Assembly (NCBI GenBank): GCA_021613335.1 | Contig: JAJTWR010000299.1 | Span: 4,594,501-4,658,500 of the forward strand | Length of the DNA: 64,000 nucleotides | Origin: Whitmania pigra | Lineage: Eukaryota; Annelida; Clitellata; Hirudinida; Haemopidae | Reading direction: 5' to 3' | Part shown: positions 60,354 through 64,000 of the stretch, piece by piece | Layout: each line of letters begins with the position of its first letter | Numbering within the stretch: position 1 is the first letter of the stretch | Notes under the pieces: model-generated | Seen by the model: only the letters and a program-made list of their open reading frames with translations | Told to the model about the DNA's origin: nothing | The model's database searches: none | Translations under genes and position numbers: made by a program

Positions 60354-63261
60354 TTACCTTCTTCCAACTCTCAGATGTATGATGAGGAATGCCAACCCAA
60401 CAATGAGACTCAAACATCCGACGACAAGGTAAGCGATCCCAAGGAAGGAATTCTTTCCACCCAAGAATGAGGTCGTGCTCAGGATGACCTTTTTTGATCC
60501 CTTGAACCTTGACACTGGGTAGTCTTGGGGAGGGAAAAAGAACATGTACTATAAATTAGGTTTTCTGATGGCATCACTTGGATGACATTGTCATAACCAA
60601 TTTACAAAATCATCACCATCACCACCATCACTATCAGCATCTCAGCCACTTTTAAATAAATATGTGTAAAAATATTCTGCCATGGCAAGTATTTCTTGCA
60701 ACCTACAACCATCTACCATCACTAGCACCACCTTTACCACTTACTGTATTCAATGATCAACTGGTAGCGCCCTTGAAAAAGACCTTTGGCAAAGTAGCCT
60801 GCACTGTCATCGATCCTGCCGTAGAGTTTCCTAAAGCTCGGGAAAGCAGCAGTTCTCATCCAGACAATCAGGTCCTCATTTTTGTAGCCATCGCTCAAAT
60901 TGTATATTGGTTTGCTCCAGTAGAGTGGTTTGGAAGAATTGACAAAAACTGAGAATGAAAATGTGGTTATATACATTGCAGACAACACAGTTTGTATAAT
61001 TCAATCATCTTGTCAGCAAATATTTAATTAAGCAATTAGATATTTAAGTAATGAGTTACATTCTCTTTATATAAGTTGGTTCACCGGTTTGTGAAATCAT
61101 TATTGGTAAATCTAAGTAACAAAAAGTGGCCAAGCTCTATTTAAATAAACTGCCATCTCAATCAAAAGAAAAATCAAACAATAAGCACAGGAATAAAAAA
61201 TATAACCCTCAGGGTTCTTGAACTTTGTTTGAAGATCAGTTGGCCAAGCAATGCCCTTTTTTGAGATTTGAACTTTTGACCCATTGATGCCCTTAAGTTC
61301 ATCAAGGTAGCTCAAAGAAAAGGTGTCTGCAGAAATGAATGATAACTGCCTGCTTAAAATGTAAGATTTGAAAAATGACCAACTTTGCAACTACTAGCAA
61401 AATAAAATAAATAACTTTTATTGGTCATTTAAGTATTCACTTGTCATGAGCAAAGTGGTATAATACATATATGATGATGATTATGTAGGTTGGTTATGCC
61501 AGTGACATCTGCATATAATGTAAGATATTTATACATAATGTGAATACATAATTACTGTGAGTGTGAAGGCAATGATGGAATGATTTTTTATAACAATGAT
61601 GTTGAGGATGATAGTGATGACTAAAAAGAATCCCATCAACAAAGCTGAACAAATTAAAATGGATCTTATTTTTAACCTCAATTGCTTTCTATGCATAATT
61701 TCCTTTATTAAATTTTAAAACGTATTTTTCTGACCATGAATGTGCTACCAAACCATAATATTAATAATAAAATAACAATAATAGTAGTCATTTTAAATAA
61801 CATTATCATAACATATTTAACTCATAATAAGCATAGAATTAGTCATAACAATGTAATTCAGCTCAGCTCAATGGGTCATGCTCATGCATGTGGAAAGCAA
61901 CGATGTTGATGTGCCACGTTCGAAAACTATATGCATTACGGGAGTTTGCCTTCAGATAGGGGCATTACACAAATAGCAGACTGATTAAAAAAAGCCTTCA
62001 CATGCTATTGTGACACATAATGTACTAAAAAAAAATCCTCATTCAAAAACCAATAGGTCAACAAAAACATGACATTTGATATAGTCAAAGACGACCCTCA
62101 CAACATTACCGTTAAACAAGCTATTGGCAATGGCACCACATGGTTCATAGACCCTTCCTGATGCTGGATCTTTGCCGAACGGGTCGCAGTCGGAGGAAGG
62201 GGAACTCACTGGATCGCCAGCCAACTGGTAGTTGTCAAGAGACTTGACGTACCTTCTGTGGTTCTGATAAAAAGACTTCAGTCCATAGTACACATAGACC
62301 GGACCCTGTGGTTGATTGAGTGTTGTTATTTAAAGTCTAATAATAATAGTTAATTTGTAATGTGCCATATGCATAGCTTCAGAAGTTTAAGAAAGTCATG
62401 AGTGCATCCTTTAGATGGATAGGTAATTGGGGATTCATTTGTTGGAGGATATTAATAAATAAATATTGATTTTACTTATTTATTACTTACAACAACATTT
62501 ATGTATAAATTGTTTTGCCCTAGTCAACAATGAAAAGAAGACATTTAAAAGGTGAGTCTTCATAGAATTTTGCCAAACCGGAAAATCTTCTCCGAGCGTG
62601 AAGTCGATGCGACAGGAGCAGTTTTCACTGATATTCTGTTCCAAGACTTCAGAGCATGTTTTGTTAGAGTAAGATGGCAAGCAAGACGTATAGTCAATGA
62701 CTTTCTCCTTAACCTGTCGTTGATTAGACTAGGTGACATAACTATAATTTACAACTTAGTCATCTGACTTTTAAAGTGCATAACCATCCTGATGTAAAGA
62801 ATTATATATAAGAGCAATTTGAAATGTTTAGCATAACAATGAACATATATTCTGTTGATATACAAAGAATTTAGAATATACATAAATGCAATTTGTCCAG
62901 CTTCACTAACTGCATTTGTTACAACGATGAATGCAATCCCAAGAGGAATGAAACACAGACCAACTGCCAACAACACTGGAAGGACAGTTGTTGCAGAAAG
63001 AACAGGTTGCCATGCTGGTAGCTTCTGCTGCTTGAATTTTGTACCTTATCGGCAAAAAATGTTCTAACTACCATATGTTCTATGATTAAATACCTTTCTA
63101 TTTCATTAAAGTCGAATAATAGGCAAGATTAAGCCTCAGTTTTCCTATCTCAAAACTCAATTATTAGGTAAAACATGTCACAAATTTCACAAACCACCAG
63201 GTCTGTTGGCTGGCTTTTTAATCATGACGTCTGCTTCGGTTACAATTTCAGACCTTGCCAT
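60354..63261 (-). CDS. TMEM30A: CDC50/TMEM30 family, P4-ATPase flippase beta subunit
   Basis: Exons 63195-63261, 62911-63044, 62579-62713, 62110-62305, 61207-61326, 60745-60948 and 60354-60523 join to 341 codons (human TMEM30A 361). Cytosolic N-terminus with KFKQQKLPAWQPVLS; TM1 at about residues 43-64 (VLPVLLAVGLCFIPLGIAFI). The ectodomain has four clustered cysteines (SCLPSYSNKTC..ENCSC), N-glycosylation sequons, YYGLKSFYQNHRRYVKS, a second cysteine pair around EPCGAIANSLFN, KKGIAWPTDLQTKFKNP and NEDLIVWMRTAAFPSFRKLY. GGKNSFLGIAYLVVGCLSLI opens TM2. The protein escorts P4-ATPases from the ER and is needed for phospholipid flipping. The frame ends ..HLRVGRR at a TAA that overlaps a strong donor AAG|GTAAGT, so a further short terminal exon may exist. 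Vertebrate A/B/C orthology is not resolved. Confidence 0.93.
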
Positions 63262-63269
63262 ATTGAAAC

Positions 63270-64000
63270 AAAATTCCAAATCAGAGATTCATTGAAGAGC
63301 CCTGATCAATTGTAAGCACGGTTGATAGCGCCAGATCCTAAACAAAGTTTATCAAAATATACCTGCGCTTGGCAAGTAAGACAGAGTTGTTTGTGAAAAG
63401 TCTGTTTACTAATTTTTTTAAAACTTAAAATAATGAAGTTAAATTATTTAATTTGTTAAGATTAAATTAGGAGCAAGCCTCTGTCGCAGCTCTTGTGACA
63501 TTAGTATGGAGCATTTCATCATTTAAAGTGTCAAAAATTATTTTTAACTTACATTTTATATTTAGAACATTTTTACTTAAGAATATGAGCATATAAGAAG
63601 TTAGCCACACGCTGTGATATTGTGATCAAAGGTGAACGAGTTTTTATGCCTTTGGGAAAACTTTATACCCAAAAATGTTTTTTGAAAAAATCGCTTCATA
63701 AATCGAAATCTGTTGGATTCCTTCGATCCGATGACCTCGCTAAACCATCAAATCGTTAGCAGCGAAGGGCGGTATGTACAAAGGGCAGGGACGTAATCAA
63801 CGCGAATTTATTATAATCCAGACAAAACGTATACAATCCCAAGCTTCAAATATCCCAACATTGTTGAAAATCATAAGGCTGTAACAAGACGAAAGCGTTT
63901 ACTTCAGAGAACAAAAAACAAAAGAAACAAAACAACGAACTTACAAAACTATTTTAACAAATATAAATTTAGATCGGTAGCGTAACTTCAAATGGCAGGC
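63270..64000. other. AT-rich DNA upstream of TMEM30
   Basis: No coding signal recognised. It should include the TMEM30 promoter and 5' UTR, but no element could be assigned. Confidence 0.45.

Noticed and set aside
62552..62767. Plus-strand frame over TMEM30 exon 3
   Set aside because: It is antisense to the conserved cysteine-rich ectodomain exon.

Overview
The window is AT-rich nuclear DNA from an animal. The protein genes are split by many spliceosomal introns of about 70-1,000 bp, two genes have clear animal orthologues (IK/RED and TMEM30/CDC50), and the rest is full of LINEs, SINEs, hAT, pogo/Tigger and mariner-like remnants and microsatellites. Secreted PAN-domain proteins and a fucolectin-type (FTP) lectin domain suggest an invertebrate, possibly a lophotrochozoan. 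The sequence alone does not fix the phylum. All convincing genes lie on the minus strand.

Layout. 1-16 kb: no convincing gene, only AT-rich DNA, long trinucleotide and hexanucleotide arrays (0.84-1.28, 5.1-5.9, 10.4-11.2 kb), SINE-like copies, a hAT fragment, an R2-type LINE tail and a pogo/Tigger-like relic. 16.0-17.5 kb: a secreted PAN + FTP lectin-like gene. 20.7-51.5 kb: five tandem paralogues of a small secreted PAN-domain family. Three look intact (27.1-30.0, 35.5-37.0 and 50.5-51.5 kb) and two are decayed (20.7-23.3 and 45.7-48.9 kb). Every copy is built from a 52-64 bp signal-peptide exon followed by alternating A-type and B-type PAN exons, all joined by phase-1 introns. All five copies need a GC-AG first intron to stay in frame. 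Between these genes sit a histone H3 pseudogene, LINE, SINE and hAT copies, and a transposon nest about 6.1 kb long and up to five levels deep (38.0-44.1 kb).

53.2-57.8 kb: a complete 16-exon IK/RED gene (536 codons) encoding a spliceosomal B-complex protein. 60.35-63.3 kb: a seven-exon TMEM30/CDC50 gene (about 341 codons), the beta subunit of P4-ATPase lipid flippases. These are housekeeping genes and the TE load around their exons is low, in contrast to the PAN cluster.

Most unusual items: (i) the PAN array with a conserved GC splice donor; (ii) a hAT-like element family whose ends carry arrays of short GTCAAAATAGCCC-type units, seen in six places, one with a paralogous empty site; (iii) the nested insertion with target-site duplications visible at several levels; (iv) a LINE and a tRNA-derived SINE sharing a 3' tail, plus tail-only insertions of about 50 bp with their own target-site duplications.
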